Below are positions 8,841 to 18,067 of a stretch of 64,000 nt of DNA, piece by piece. The notes under the pieces were generated by a model. The model made no database searches and had not been told where the DNA came from. It worked only from the letters and a program-made list of their open reading frames with translations. The position numbers were made by a program, and so were the translations under genes. The DNA lies in the NCBI RefSeq assembly GCF_014803385.1, contig NZ_JACYFC010000001.1, positions 950,136-1,014,135 of the forward strand. The letters are read 5' to 3'. The DNA is from Marinomonas colpomeniae (GTDB lineage Bacteria; Pseudomonadota; Gammaproteobacteria; Pseudomonadales; Marinomonadaceae). Position 1 is the first letter of the stretch. Each line of letters starts with the position of its first letter.

Positions 8841-9713
8841 TTAATAATCCAACGCCATTTTTGCCATTTGCATTGTACTTTCAAACGACGCACAACCTGC
8901 GATAAACACGCCGTTGTGACAGAACATAGCATCGTCTAAACCCGTTACGTCTTGTAGTTCTTTATCAGACAATCCTGCCCACGGAGCGGGTAGTTTTTTA
9001 CGGTCTTCAAACGAGCCGAGTTCGACTGGCACGGTTTGTATGCGCCATTTTCCTTGTGATGGGTAAACCATGAACAAGGCGTCTTTCGATAATCTAAGCA
9101 CGGTGGTTTTCCAAGGTGTGTATTGTTCTAACACGATGACTCTTGGATCTTCGGCTTTTTCGATGGCACTGGCTACGATGGTTTTTGCGTTTACACCACC
9201 ACTCGCCGCGGCAATGAACCGAGTTAATAGGCGTGATGCATAGGCAACGGCTTCATCAAAGCAGGCATCAAAATCACCTTCTTCTTGCCATGTAGGATTA
9301 AACATTGAGATAGTTTGGCTCAGGCTAATACCCGTTTGTACGCCTTCTACGTGTCCGCAATCTATTGCGTCGATAGTAGACACTAAATTCTTGTCTAATG
9401 AATTAGCGACTTCTTGATTGCCTGCGCATATTTCTAGGCCGTATTTTTGCCAAATTAACCCAAATGATGAAAACGGGATGCCATTTTCGCGTGCGCCTGC
9501 ACCGCCTTTTTGGTGATGATCAAAGCGGCCTTTTTCTGCGTCGTATATTCCGCCTACGTCTAACACAATGTCGGCTTTGGCCATTACGTCTAAATCACGT
9601 GTGCGTATTAATTCTACAGACGGAAAAATGTGTTTAAGTGCTGCTACGGCAAATACATCGTCTGCATGAAAATTGCCATTGTGTGTTGCAATTACTTTAA
9701 CTTGTTCGGTCAT
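8841..9713 (-). CDS. MYG1 family protein (DHH-like metal-dependent hydrolase/exonuclease)
   Basis: The 290-residue translation starts with THNGNFHADDVFAVAAL and carries DVGGIYDAEKGRFDHHQKG around residue 50-70. These are the metal-binding motifs of the UPF0160/MYG1 family, related to DHH phosphoesterases. The eukaryotic members are 3'-5' RNA exonucleases; the bacterial role is not defined. Length matches the family. No operon partner is evident, because the nearest upstream genes are separated by about 290 bp. Confidence 0.88.
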   Translation of the reverse strand: MTEQVKVIATHNGNFHADDVFAVAALKHIFPSVELIRTRDLDVMAKADIVLDVGGIYDAEKGRFDHHQKGGAGARENGIPFSSFGLIWQKYGLEICAGNQEVANSLDKNLVSTIDAIDCGHVEGVQTGISLSQTISMFNPTWQEEGDFDACFDEAVAYASRLLTRFIAAASGGVNAKTIVASAIEKAEDPRVIVLEQYTPWKTTVLRLSKDALFMVYPSQGKWRIQTVPVELGSFEDRKKLPAPWAGLSDKELQDVTGLDDAMFCHNGVFIAGCASFESTMQMAKMALDY

Positions 9714-9999
9714 TCTATAGTCTCTTCTATTGATATCATGTCACTTAACAGCACACACGTACTAAAAATAGAGATTTTACTGGGTTTTAATGATGGGTGA
9801 CACCGTTCATTTTAGAAAGGCTAAGATCACCATTCGTAAAGGCCAATAAGAATAGCAGGCTTTGGGCTTCTCTGAATTTACCAGACAATAATAGTTCAGG
9901 AATATGTTAGGGATATTTCACATCATTACGCTAACAGTTAGTGTTCTGCTCTTCTCAAATACGGAGCAACCCAGTTGTTCTCTAAATTAGATTCGCAAG

Positions 10000-10776
10000 C
10001 TATAAACTGAATAATATATCAGTTCGAATAATGTACTTGATTCCACTAGAGATTTTTTGTGAGGCATGTAGGCAATGTAATGGATGCGAACCATGAGGGA
10101 AGCACAACATGCCGCCAGCAGGTGTACGAATACCCTTTAATTGAGCATTTTTAGGTGTTTTAGCTGGCTGAGTTGGGTCATCTTTATTCACTAAAAACTG
10201 TGTTTCACCATCGACGAAGTCATCACTTAAAAAAATCAAACAAGTATATAAGCTATAACGATCACCAAAAGCATCAGTAACCACGTTGCCATCAATGATA
10301 CGGCTACCTGGCCATGCTCCATCCGTATGAATACCGAAAAAATCTTCTGGCTCATAACGATAAAAACGAAAGCGTTGGTTTAACCCTAATCCAACTTTAT
10401 CTAAAAAATAAGGGGTACTTATGTTAAAAAATGGCGCAACGCGCTTCCAAATAGAACGTTCCGTCGTATTGTCTGTGATCCAATTAAGGTTCATGTTATG
10501 ACGGATATGATGGCCAAGAGACACCGCCGCGTCTTCTGTATATCCCATGTTTTCAGCTGCGCGAATGATGGTGTCACATTCGTCTTTGCTAAAAACATTT
10601 AATAATTGAAAAGCACCTGGTACGTCAGTAACGTCCAAATGCTCTATCTGTTGTACTGAGTGTTCTTCTAGCTGTAATGGGTTTTCAACATGGCTACCCC
10701 ACAATGGTAAATTCGTTGACGTACTACCTGATTCGTAGTCAGCAATGTAAAAAGGATTATTTGTTGAGGTTGTCAT
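10000..10776 (-). CDS. 2-oxoglutarate/Fe(II)-dependent oxygenase (prolyl 4-hydroxylase-like)
   Basis: This protein of about 258 residues carries the double-stranded beta-helix ligands of Fe(II)/2OG oxygenases. The HTD motif is in FFGIHTDGAWPGS. A distal His in LHASQKISSGIKYIIR is followed ten residues later by a Lys, as in prolyl 4-hydroxylases where this Lys binds the 2-oxoglutarate carboxylate. A C-terminal procollagen-lysine/proline hydroxylase-like core is therefore likely; the substrate is unknown. The ATG at 10776 overlaps the end of the upstream VOC gene by 20 nt, indicating coupled translation. The frame extends further upstream, but entirely inside that gene. Confidence 0.85.
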   Translation of the reverse strand: MTTSTNNPFYIADYESGSTSTNLPLWGSHVENPLQLEEHSVQQIEHLDVTDVPGAFQLLNVFSKDECDTIIRAAENMGYTEDAAVSLGHHIRHNMNLNWITDNTTERSIWKRVAPFFNISTPYFLDKVGLGLNQRFRFYRYEPEDFFGIHTDGAWPGSRIIDGNVVTDAFGDRYSLYTCLIFLSDDFVDGETQFLVNKDDPTQPAKTPKNAQLKGIRTPAGGMLCFPHGSHPLHCLHASQKISSGIKYIIRTDILFSL

Positions 10777-11161
10777 TGTTAGGAATCGCCTGTATTTCAA
10801 TAATAAGGTTTTCTGGGGCACGTACAAAAATTTGTTTCACTGGTGAATTAGGAACATTGTTTATATTGTAACGCAGACCCATTTGAGCAATTTTCTGCAT
10901 TACTTCATCGTAGTTATCACTAAAAAAGCTAACATGATGGACAATATTAGGCACAAAACAGTTTTCTAAGTTGTGTGCTTCAATATCTGATTGCTGAGGA
11001 AAAATATGAATAACATCTTTATCACCGGCAAACAAAAAGTACCCAGAAAAGGAAAAATTGGGTCTAGTTTTTACTTCTAAATCCAGAAGTTCAATAAGGA
11101 AGTCTTTTATTTTTTCCGGTTCTTTTGCGCTCAATGAGAGGTGATCGAAACGAATATTCAT
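10757..11161 (-). CDS. VOC-family protein (glyoxalase/bleomycin-resistance fold)
   Basis: This 134-residue single VOC domain has an N-terminal FDHLSLSA motif, a central HHVSFFS and a terminal NLIIEIQAI. These supply the usual His/His/Glu metal ligands of glyoxalase I and extradiol dioxygenase relatives. AGGA lies before the ATG at 11161, and the longer frame has no ribosome site. The 20-nt overlap with the downstream 2OG oxygenase suggests the two act in one small pathway. The substrate cannot be deduced. Confidence 0.8.
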   Translation of the reverse strand: MNIRFDHLSLSAKEPEKIKDFLIELLDLEVKTRPNFSFSGYFLFAGDKDVIHIFPQQSDIEAHNLENCFVPNIVHHVSFFSDNYDEVMQKIAQMGLRYNINNVPNSPVKQIFVRAPENLIIEIQAIPNNDNLNK

Positions 11162-11254
11162 TCTTATTTCCTGAGTAAGTGTGTGGTGGTTGTGTTTACT
11201 CGCATTCTTAGGAAAGTCTAGATACTGCAAAATAAAGGCATAAAAAATAAGAAG

Positions 11255-11285
11255 AGTGGGTTGATCGAGAAATGATCAACCCACT
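11255..11285 (-). terminator. Intrinsic terminator after the ABM-domain gene
   Basis: A perfect 12-bp stem (AGTGGGTTGATC and its complement) with a 7-nt loop is followed on the minus strand by a T-rich tract (TTCTTATTTTTT). It sits downstream of the 11351-11641 gene and insulates the VOC/oxygenase pair. Confidence 0.8.
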
Positions 11286-11350
11286 GGGTCGCTTTTACAT
11301 CTATAAAGAACATCTATCAAAAAAACAGTCTGGTCTTTACGTATAAAACA

Positions 11351-11641
11351 TTAACCAATTTTAGTCATTTCGCTCAAAGTGAACTCAGCAACAGCACCAT
11401 CAGTCGCTGCCATGTAGTCAGCTAAATGAGTGTTGCTCATGTGTGTTTGCCAAAGGTCACGTGTTTCCCAGTTTTCATAAAATGTGAAATGCGCTGGATT
11501 CTCGTTATCTTGGTGTAGATCGTAATTCATACAACCTTTCTCCGCACGAGTAATATCAATTAGCTTTACTAGCTCGTTTTTTACTAATTCAATCTTGTCT
11601 GGATTTGCTAGAATGTTTGCAACAATAGTTAATGCAGCCAT
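11351..11641 (-). CDS. Antibiotic biosynthesis monooxygenase (ABM) domain protein, YgiN-like
   Basis: This 96-residue single-domain protein has the dimeric ferredoxin-like ABM fold signature: TIVANILANPDKIELVKNEL, then RAEKGCMNYDLHQD, then FTFYENWETRDLW. Family members include quinol monooxygenase YgiN and heme- or quinone-modifying enzymes. AAGGAAAC precedes the ATG. It forms its own transcription unit ending at the hairpin at 11255-11285. A second ABM protein is encoded at 35530-35814. Confidence 0.85.
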   Translation of the reverse strand: MAALTIVANILANPDKIELVKNELVKLIDITRAEKGCMNYDLHQDNENPAHFTFYENWETRDLWQTHMSNTHLADYMAATDGAVAEFTLSEMTKIG

Positions 11642-12016
11642 GTTCGTTTCCTTTATTTAGTTGAATGTTGTCTTAGTCATAATTAACTGAAGTGAATAAT
11701 AAATCTTTAATTCATGTTTTTAAATGTGGTAATTATTGATTAATTATCAAATTTAATTTGATAATGTAATTGTTGAAGCTTTTCAAGCTGCTCTAAAGCT
11801 AGCTGTCGTATTTTTACTGCTGCGATTGCCAGTTTATATGTGCCAACGGTAACAGCGAGTGCTGTCTTGAATTACCTCAAATTTCTTTTTTTAATTTCTA
11901 AAGTTAATGCTTAAATTTTAGCCATAAATGGCTAAATGTTTATAACGATAAAAGGATAGCATTATGACTCGAGAAACAATGCGGTATTCTATGTGCTTTA
12001 AAGTAGGGGGTACGAG
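11642..12016. other. 375-bp AT-rich intergenic region, divergent promoters expected
   Basis: No convincing reading frame is present. The region separates two divergent genes and is very AT-rich, with repeated TAATTAATCA/TTGATTAATTATC-like stretches near 11735-11775, so it probably holds promoters for both. No defined operator could be assigned. Confidence 0.4.
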
Positions 12017-12421
12017 ATGGATTTAAGTATTAAGAATAAGTTTGAGACTTACCCTAAGCACATTGCAGAGCGACTCAATGCAGTTCGCGACTTGATTTAT
12101 AGTGTGGCTGAGCAGGATGGTATTTCTGATTTAACAGAGACTTTGAAATGGGGCGAGCCGAGTTATATTTCAAAAATAGGCAGTGCTATTAGATTTGACT
12201 GGAAAGCGAAAAATCCCGATCAGTACGGTATTTATTTCAACTGTAAAACCTCATTAATCGAAACTTTTAAAGAGGTTCATGGCGATACGTTTGTCTATGA
12301 AGGGAATAGAGCGATTATCTTTCAAATAGACCAGGCTTTACCCGCTAAAGAATTGGCTCACTGCATCTCTATGGCGCTGCGCTATAAAAAAATAAAACAT
12401 CTAGACTTACTTGGTGCTTAA
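12017..12421 (+). CDS. DUF1801 domain protein
   Basis: This 134-residue protein resembles the DUF1801 (YdhG-like) family, with LKWGEPSY near residue 45 and IYFNCKTSLI plus RAIIFQIDQALPAKEL in the second half. Family members are small cytoplasmic proteins of unknown biochemical role. It is preceded by a purine-rich GTAGGGGG stretch and appears monocistronic. Confidence 0.75.
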   Translation: MDLSIKNKFETYPKHIAERLNAVRDLIYSVAEQDGISDLTETLKWGEPSYISKIGSAIRFDWKAKNPDQYGIYFNCKTSLIETFKEVHGDTFVYEGNRAIIFQIDQALPAKELAHCISMALRYKKIKHLDLLGA

Positions 12422-12606
12422 ATTGAAAAGGCTAAGCGGCTTAGGTTAATTGGGAAGTATTTATAATCAGCTGTGACGCTTTAGTGAACAAGAAAAAGCG
12501 TTGATATCGCTGTGTTGACTAAGTTTCAACCTACAATGAGAGCTTAAAAAGTACAGCTTACGCCCCCAAGTTATAAGCTGATTGTTTTTTATCCTTTTGA
12601 TAATGA

Positions 12607-13611
12607 TTACGAATAATCGCTGATCACTTGGTTCCTGCCTTGAAATTTAGCTTCGTACATTTTTTGATCCACTAAGTTGAACATGGTTTCTAGCCCTTGA
12701 CCTTCCTTATAAGCGGTAACACCAAGACTAGCAGTGATGCTTATTTCATTACCTCTGCTTATAACGTGATTGTTCTGAATGGCTAAGCGAATGTTCTCTG
12801 CAATATCAACACACTCTTTTTCTGACTGATAAGTTGTACATAAAACACAAAATTCTTCTCCACCATAGCGAAAAACATCAGTGCTATTGGCTGTTTTTGT
12901 TATGCATTCTACAGTGGATTTCAAAACATCATCGCCTACATCATGACCATATTCATCATTCACTTTTTTAAAGTAATCAATATCGATCAAAATAGTAAAG
13001 AAATTCGCTTTCTTTTCAATTAGTTCATTGCATCTATTTTTAAACGCTAATCGGTTTTTTGCGCCAGTTACTATGTCTGTGTTTGCTAACAAATACAGCG
13101 TCTTTTCTTTTTTCTGGCGATTGTTTTCATAAAGATGTGATACAACCCAAATCGATAGATAGCAGGAGATAAAATTAACTGAGCCACTTTGGTGCATAGA
13201 AAAAAGATCTTCTGTTCCTGTTTTTTGAAAAAAAATGGCATAGGCTCCACTTATAGATAAAAGTGAAAAGACGAAACCCATTTTAATACCAGTAAGAATA
13301 TAGAAGATAACGGGCAAACAGAACACCCAGAAAAAAACACCCTTTAAAAAAGGTGCCTTTATAAGTGCAAATGAGATGACAATTAATAAACTGACTAAAT
13401 AAAGATAAACTTGCCAATTTTTATGTTTTTTCTTTGAGGCCACAATGGCTATATAAAATGAAGCTATAAAAAAAAGTATTTCAACAAAAGCGAGAATGTA
13501 GAATTTGTTAATAAATAAATTTAAATAAATAACACTTAATACAATGATACCTAAGGCACTTGCTAGTCCAGATAATACCTTGCCCTGAAGCTCTGAATTT
13601 TCTTGATACAT
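12607..13611 (-). CDS. Membrane diguanylate cyclase (GGDEF)
   Basis: The N-terminal half of this 334-residue protein consists of about six hydrophobic helices. The C-terminal GGDEF domain carries DIDYFKKVNDEYGHDVGDDVL and the active-site motif YGGEEF, so cyclic-di-GMP synthesis is expected. The inhibitory I-site Arg is not present: the tetrapeptide before the active site reads NSTD rather than RxxD, so product inhibition at that site may be absent. The membrane part is not a recognised sensor domain. It stands alone. Confidence 0.9.
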   Translation of the reverse strand: MYQENSELQGKVLSGLASALGIIVLSVIYLNLFINKFYILAFVEILFFIASFYIAIVASKKKHKNWQVYLYLVSLLIVISFALIKAPFLKGVFFWVFCLPVIFYILTGIKMGFVFSLLSISGAYAIFFQKTGTEDLFSMHQSGSVNFISCYLSIWVVSHLYENNRQKKEKTLYLLANTDIVTGAKNRLAFKNRCNELIEKKANFFTILIDIDYFKKVNDEYGHDVGDDVLKSTVECITKTANSTDVFRYGGEEFCVLCTTYQSEKECVDIAENIRLAIQNNHVISRGNEISITASLGVTAYKEGQGLETMFNLVDQKMYEAKFQGRNQVISDYS

Positions 13612-13840
13612 TGCTTGTTTTTACCTTAAAAATGATACTGCTGATTTTCTCTTCAATATACTCAAGTTGTTGATAAGTATGAGAGCGGCTTATATCAATA
13701 AGAGTCTAATTGTTTTGTATTTAGGATTGTATAAAAAAACAAATGTCTTACGTAATGAAACTTAAATTAACTTAAGTTTACAATTTGAAGGGTGTATCTT
13801 GAGTGAAATTTTAACTTTCTTCTTATAAAAAGGATTTTTT

Positions 13841-14926
13841 ATGTGTACTCGTATTCTAAACAGTCTTAATCCAGATCATATTGTCACGTCTAGGAATATG
13901 GACTGGAATTGTCCTGTAGAGTCTTATCTGTATTATTTCCCAAAAGGAAGTACACGGATAGGTTTATCAAATATAGAAAGGACTAGATTGGATTTTTCTA
14001 AGAGTGATGTATTGAATTGGAAGTCTATTTATAGCTCAATTACTCAAATGATCACATCTAGTGAGTATTTGAGTTCAGAAAAAAGATTCGCGTGTGCAGA
14101 TGGGATGAATGATCAAGGATTAATGGTTAACGCTTTATATGATTCCGATTCAACATTTTCTGAAGCAAGCGATTTAAAGGGAAAAAAGGTTCTTAGTGCG
14201 TTGCGTTGGGTTCAATATATTTTGGACACATGCAGTAATGTTTCTGATGCGATCAATGCTTTTTCAACACAGGATATCCATATCGTTATCGAAAAAGTGC
14301 CTGATACATATTCTAAGCGAGATAGCTTATTCCATATATCTTTATCTGATGCATTAGGTAATTCAGGCATTATTGAGGTAAATGAAGGTAAGTTTGTTGT
14401 GTATGAAAATACGCAGTATGGCGTGGTTACTAACTCTCCGTGTTACGCAGCCCAAATTAAGATTATGGATTACTGGCTATTTCAATGGGATTTATTAGCA
14501 GATGTAAGAAATACAACGCCAACTTACAATGTACTAGGAGGAAACTCTTCGGTTTCACGCTTTGAACGAGCTTGTTTTTATCGTTATCTAAGTAACTCTA
14601 ACCCTCAGAATGTAGTATCTCAAACCTATTCAATGGCTGTTTCATGTTCTACTCCAACAGGATTTGATCCTAAGAGTATCTCAGAGAGAAAAGAGGAGTT
14701 GCCGCCACCAACGACAATTTGGATAAACTTGGGAGATTCATCAAATAAGAGATACTATTTTCATAACATGTTTACAATGAGTTCACTGTGGTTAGAGCTT
14801 CCTTTAAAAAGTGATGTCTGTAAACGTGTTGCTTTAACTAATAGTGACGGCGAAGCTTTAACTGACATTGGTTATGGCGATTTGGAAACTGAATTACTGG
14901 TTTGTTCAGATCCACTAACTAAATAA
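13841..14926 (+). CDS. Choloylglycine hydrolase-family Ntn hydrolase (linear amide C-N hydrolase)
   Basis: This 361-residue protein has Cys directly after the initiator Met (MCTRILN), as required for the N-terminal nucleophile of this family. SRNMDW supplies the expected Arg and Asp near residues 18-21, and MNDQGLMVNALY carries the Asn motif near 90. Relatives cleave linear amides such as bile-salt conjugates, penicillin V or acyl-homoserine lactones. In a marine bacterium the last group or another N-acyl amide is more plausible than bile salts, but this is inference. No signal peptide is seen, which suggests a cytoplasmic enzyme. The ATG follows AAAAAGGA. Confidence 0.85.
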   Translation: MCTRILNSLNPDHIVTSRNMDWNCPVESYLYYFPKGSTRIGLSNIERTRLDFSKSDVLNWKSIYSSITQMITSSEYLSSEKRFACADGMNDQGLMVNALYDSDSTFSEASDLKGKKVLSALRWVQYILDTCSNVSDAINAFSTQDIHIVIEKVPDTYSKRDSLFHISLSDALGNSGIIEVNEGKFVVYENTQYGVVTNSPCYAAQIKIMDYWLFQWDLLADVRNTTPTYNVLGGNSSVSRFERACFYRYLSNSNPQNVVSQTYSMAVSCSTPTGFDPKSISERKEELPPPTTIWINLGDSSNKRYYFHNMFTMSSLWLELPLKSDVCKRVALTNSDGEALTDIGYGDLETELLVCSDPLTK

Positions 14927-15044
14927 CCTGATGTAGAGTTAGATGTTAATTTTGGTCTAATTCTACATACCTAAATTTAAAGTCTATGAGAATTTATAGA
15001 CATAAAAATTATGGTTTAAAGAAATGAGCCCTATAATGTAAGAA

Positions 15045-15851
15045 TCAGTAACATTTTGCCTGTTTGTTTTGTGCCACTAAAGCTTCATATGTTTTAAGGT
15101 ATGGAGGCATGCTTGATTCTAAATCATTGATACGTGTGGAATGAGAAGGGTGAGTCGATAATAGCTCAGGTGTTTTACTACTGCCTGCTGCGCTCATGTT
15201 ACGCCATAATGCGGCACTTTCTCTAGGGTCAAACCCTGCTTTAGACATGTATTCCAATCCTAATAAATCCGCTTCGGATTCATGATAACGGCTAAAGGGT
15301 AAGATGATACCGACTTGTGCACCCACACCTAACGCTTGGAATACCAATACTTTTCCTGCCGATTCTTCACCGCTAAGCTGGTAACCAAGAGCCAGTGCTT
15401 GGCTGGCGAGCAGTTGTGTAGATACTCGTTCATTACCGTGTTTTGCTAGTACATGACCCACTTCGTGACCAACAACAGTAGCTAGTTGCGACTGGTTACT
15501 TGCGGTATTCAGTAGACCCGTATAAACCCCAATTTTATAACCAGGTAAAGCAAAGGCATTGACTTGTTCATCGTCAAATAAAACGACTTCCCATTGTTGA
15601 TTACGGTATTCGTCTGGCAGTACGGAGATGATTCTATCTGCGACGCATTGAACTTGTTTTTTCTGCTTAGAATTAGATGAAATAAGAATTTCTTCTTTCA
15701 TCGAACTAAAGGATTCAACGCCCATTTGATCCATTTGACTTTCAGGTAATAGGGCCAATTGTTTGCGACCACTTGGTGATGAGCTGCAGCCCACCACCAT
15801 AACTAATGCCGCTGCCAGTGCCGCCTTGTAAGAAAAATTTATACACTTCAT
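15045..15851 (-). CDS. M48-family metalloprotease lipoprotein (LoiP/YcaL-like)
   Basis: This protein of about 268 residues has a lipoprotein signal (hydrophobic stretch ending VVG|C, Cys at residue 22). It also carries the zinc motif HEVGH at 129-133, and a third-ligand Glu in HESEADLLGLEYM. The family acts in the periplasm on outer-membrane protein quality control (LoiP, BepA relatives). The start at 15851 places the signal peptide correctly; the longer frame adds a non-signal extension. It is monocistronic. Confidence 0.9.
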   Translation of the reverse strand: MKCINFSYKAALAAALVMVVGCSSSPSGRKQLALLPESQMDQMGVESFSSMKEEILISSNSKQKKQVQCVADRIISVLPDEYRNQQWEVVLFDDEQVNAFALPGYKIGVYTGLLNTASNQSQLATVVGHEVGHVLAKHGNERVSTQLLASQALALGYQLSGEESAGKVLVFQALGVGAQVGIILPFSRYHESEADLLGLEYMSKAGFDPRESAALWRNMSAAGSSKTPELLSTHPSHSTRINDLESSMPPYLKTYEALVAQNKQAKCY

Positions 15852-16100
15852 TTTTATAACCATCCTGAAAGCAATATATTGACTCTTTAACAAGGACTAT
15901 TTTAGCAAAATTAACAACCAATGTACCTTCCTGTCTTGTTGTTGAATCGCACTTTAATTGCTCGAAAAGCCTGCCGAGTTTATTTTTCACGCTCTTGATT
16001 GGTGCGTTATTGGCTTATTAATTCAGATGTTACTTTTTAACCTGTTGTTTCAAAAGAAAATCTAGCGTTGGCAAGTCTTTTGCTTTTATAGGTGCAGTTC

Positions 16101-16187
16101 CCGCAACGACGCGGCCGTTCAATACTCAATCGTTACTTAAATACCATTCTATAAATATATTTTCCGCAATGGCGCGGCTGTCCAGTA
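16101..16187. repeat. Imperfect direct repeat in the reductase leader
   Basis: Two 24-nt copies begin at 16101 and 16164, 63 bp apart, within the 376-bp region between the M48 gene and the reductase. They share CCGCAA.G.CGCGGC.GT.CA.TA, and all five differences are transitions. The repeats are GC-rich in an AT-rich leader, so a regulatory site or RNA structure is possible. Nothing else was recognised in this leader. Confidence 0.5.
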
Positions 16188-16227
16188 ATCCCTATTTACT
16201 ATGATAAAGGAGGAAGCCTTCTTGCCT

Positions 16228-18036
16228 ATGACTGCTGAAAACTCAAAAAATCATAAAGAAAATTCTGGCATTGATGCCTCTGCAATAATTGCTAGTACGA
16301 ATGTAAGCCAGGTTACGCAAGGTTTCACTGCCGAACAAAAACGTTATATGGCGAATCTTCTTGTTGATCTTAATTTACATGTTGCACTAGGTGACGGACA
16401 AAATAACGCAGTAGAAGACATCGGTCCTGAAACATTTTGGGGTACGCCGGTAGAAGATCTTTGTAAAGAAGAAAAAGCCAAATACGAGCGTCACGTTTTA
16501 GATATTTGGGATGATATTTCTGCCCACAATCATAATAACCAAATGGCCGAAGGTATTAACAATTTCCTGTTTAGGCACCATGGTTTATTCAACGTTATGC
16601 CTGCACAAGAAGGGTATATGACTCGCTTACGTATTCCGGGTTGTAAGTTACGTGCCGATCAGCTTATTGGTTTAGGCGACATTGCGGACAACATTGCTGG
16701 TGGTTACGCCCACATAACCACACGTGGCAGTTTTCAAATGCGCGAAATTCCACCTAATAAAGTATTAGCTTTAAACGCCGCTTTGTATGACATTGGCCTG
16801 TCATGTAAGGGCACAGGGGCTGACAGTGCGCGGAACATCACGGCGACGCCAACCTCAGGTTTTGATACGGAAGAATTGATTGACCTCCATCAATACGCCA
16901 TTGAGCTTAGCCACCGTATTTTAAACACCCGAGACCTACAAGGTATCCCAAGAAAATTCAATTTCGCCTTTGATAACTCAGGCACCATTTCAGTTGTTTC
17001 TGATACCAATGATGTGGGTTACCTAGCCGTTAAAGTGAAAGCCAATAACCAAAACGTGGAGCCAGGTTTATATTGCCGCATTATTTTTGGCGGCATTACA
17101 GGTCATGAAGATTTTGCCCGCGACACTGGATTTATTTGTCATCCAAAACACACTCCTGAAATTTCTGAAGCGATTCTTCGTGTTTTCTTAGAACACGGTG
17201 ATAGAACCAATCGTAAAAAAGCCCGTTTTAAATATGTATTAGACAATCATGGTTTTGATTGGGTTTGTGAAAAAGTGCAAGAAAAATTAGATGCTTACGG
17301 TAATGGCGCGAAGCTGATTCCTTTGTCTAAAGAGTTTGATGAACCAAGAACAGCTATTAAGCGTCAAGGGCATATCGGTGTGCATTCACAATCGCAAGAA
17401 GGCCTTAATTACATTGGCGTTGCACTTAGGTTGGGGCGTATGTCGCCTGAGCAAATGCGAGGTGCTGGTCGTATCGCGCAGAAATACGGCAGTAGTGACC
17501 TACGCTTTACCGTTTGGCAGAACTTTCTTATTGCTGGTGTGCCTGATGTAAATGTTGAAGCAGCGATTAAAGAAATCGAAGCTCTTGGTATGAGTGTCGA
17601 TGCGAACTCTTTCGCAGCAGGTGCCGTATCTTGTACAGGGCGTTGGGCTTGCAAGCTTGGCAATGCTTATACCAAGGAAGATGCCGGCAGCATTATTGAC
17701 CACCTGCAAGCTCGTTTTGAATTGGATCAACCTATCAATATTCACCTTACTGGTTGTTCTAATTCTTGTGCACAACATTATATCGGTGACATTGGTTTGA
17801 TAGGTGCGGCAGCGAAAGATGGCAGTGAAGGCTATAACGTCTTAGTTGGTGGTGGTTGTGATGATGACCAAGGTTTAGCGCGTTTGCTTTGTGGTCCTAT
17901 TGCTTCACGCGATATCTGCATATTTTTAGAGCAGGTAGTGGGCAACTATTTAAATGGCCGCGAACAAGCTGAGAGCTTTTTAGCCTTTACCCGTCGTCAT
18001 GATCAGCAGCAACTGAAAAATGTGTTGCTAGCATAA
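16228..18036 (+). CDS. Siroheme nitrite/sulfite reductase (NirA/CysI-like)
   Basis: This reductase of about 602 residues contains the siroheme/[4Fe-4S] ligands CTGRWAC (Cys about 469 and 475) and GCSNSCAQ (Cys about 510 and 514), and the ferredoxin-like repeats of the family. It catalyses the six-electron reduction of sulfite to sulfide or nitrite to ammonia. The sequence looks NirA-like, but the partner is a CysJ-type diflavin protein, so assimilatory sulfite reduction is likely and nitrite cannot be excluded. Start choice is unclear. A strong AGGAGG lies inside the longest frame (from 16201), 14 nt before the ATG at 16228 and 8 nt before an in-frame TTG at 16222. Confidence 0.88.
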   Translation: MTAENSKNHKENSGIDASAIIASTNVSQVTQGFTAEQKRYMANLLVDLNLHVALGDGQNNAVEDIGPETFWGTPVEDLCKEEKAKYERHVLDIWDDISAHNHNNQMAEGINNFLFRHHGLFNVMPAQEGYMTRLRIPGCKLRADQLIGLGDIADNIAGGYAHITTRGSFQMREIPPNKVLALNAALYDIGLSCKGTGADSARNITATPTSGFDTEELIDLHQYAIELSHRILNTRDLQGIPRKFNFAFDNSGTISVVSDTNDVGYLAVKVKANNQNVEPGLYCRIIFGGITGHEDFARDTGFICHPKHTPEISEAILRVFLEHGDRTNRKKARFKYVLDNHGFDWVCEKVQEKLDAYGNGAKLIPLSKEFDEPRTAIKRQGHIGVHSQSQEGLNYIGVALRLGRMSPEQMRGAGRIAQKYGSSDLRFTVWQNFLIAGVPDVNVEAAIKEIEALGMSVDANSFAAGAVSCTGRWACKLGNAYTKEDAGSIIDHLQARFELDQPINIHLTGCSNSCAQHYIGDIGLIGAAAKDGSEGYNVLVGGGCDDDQGLARLLCGPIASRDICIFLEQVVGNYLNGREQAESFLAFTRRHDQQQLKNVLLA

Positions 18037-18067
18037 ACAGAATAATAATTTACCATTTGGGGTTTGT

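Noticed and set aside
16101-16187. CRISPR-like repeat
   Set aside because: There are only two diverged copies with no spacer series and no cas genes.
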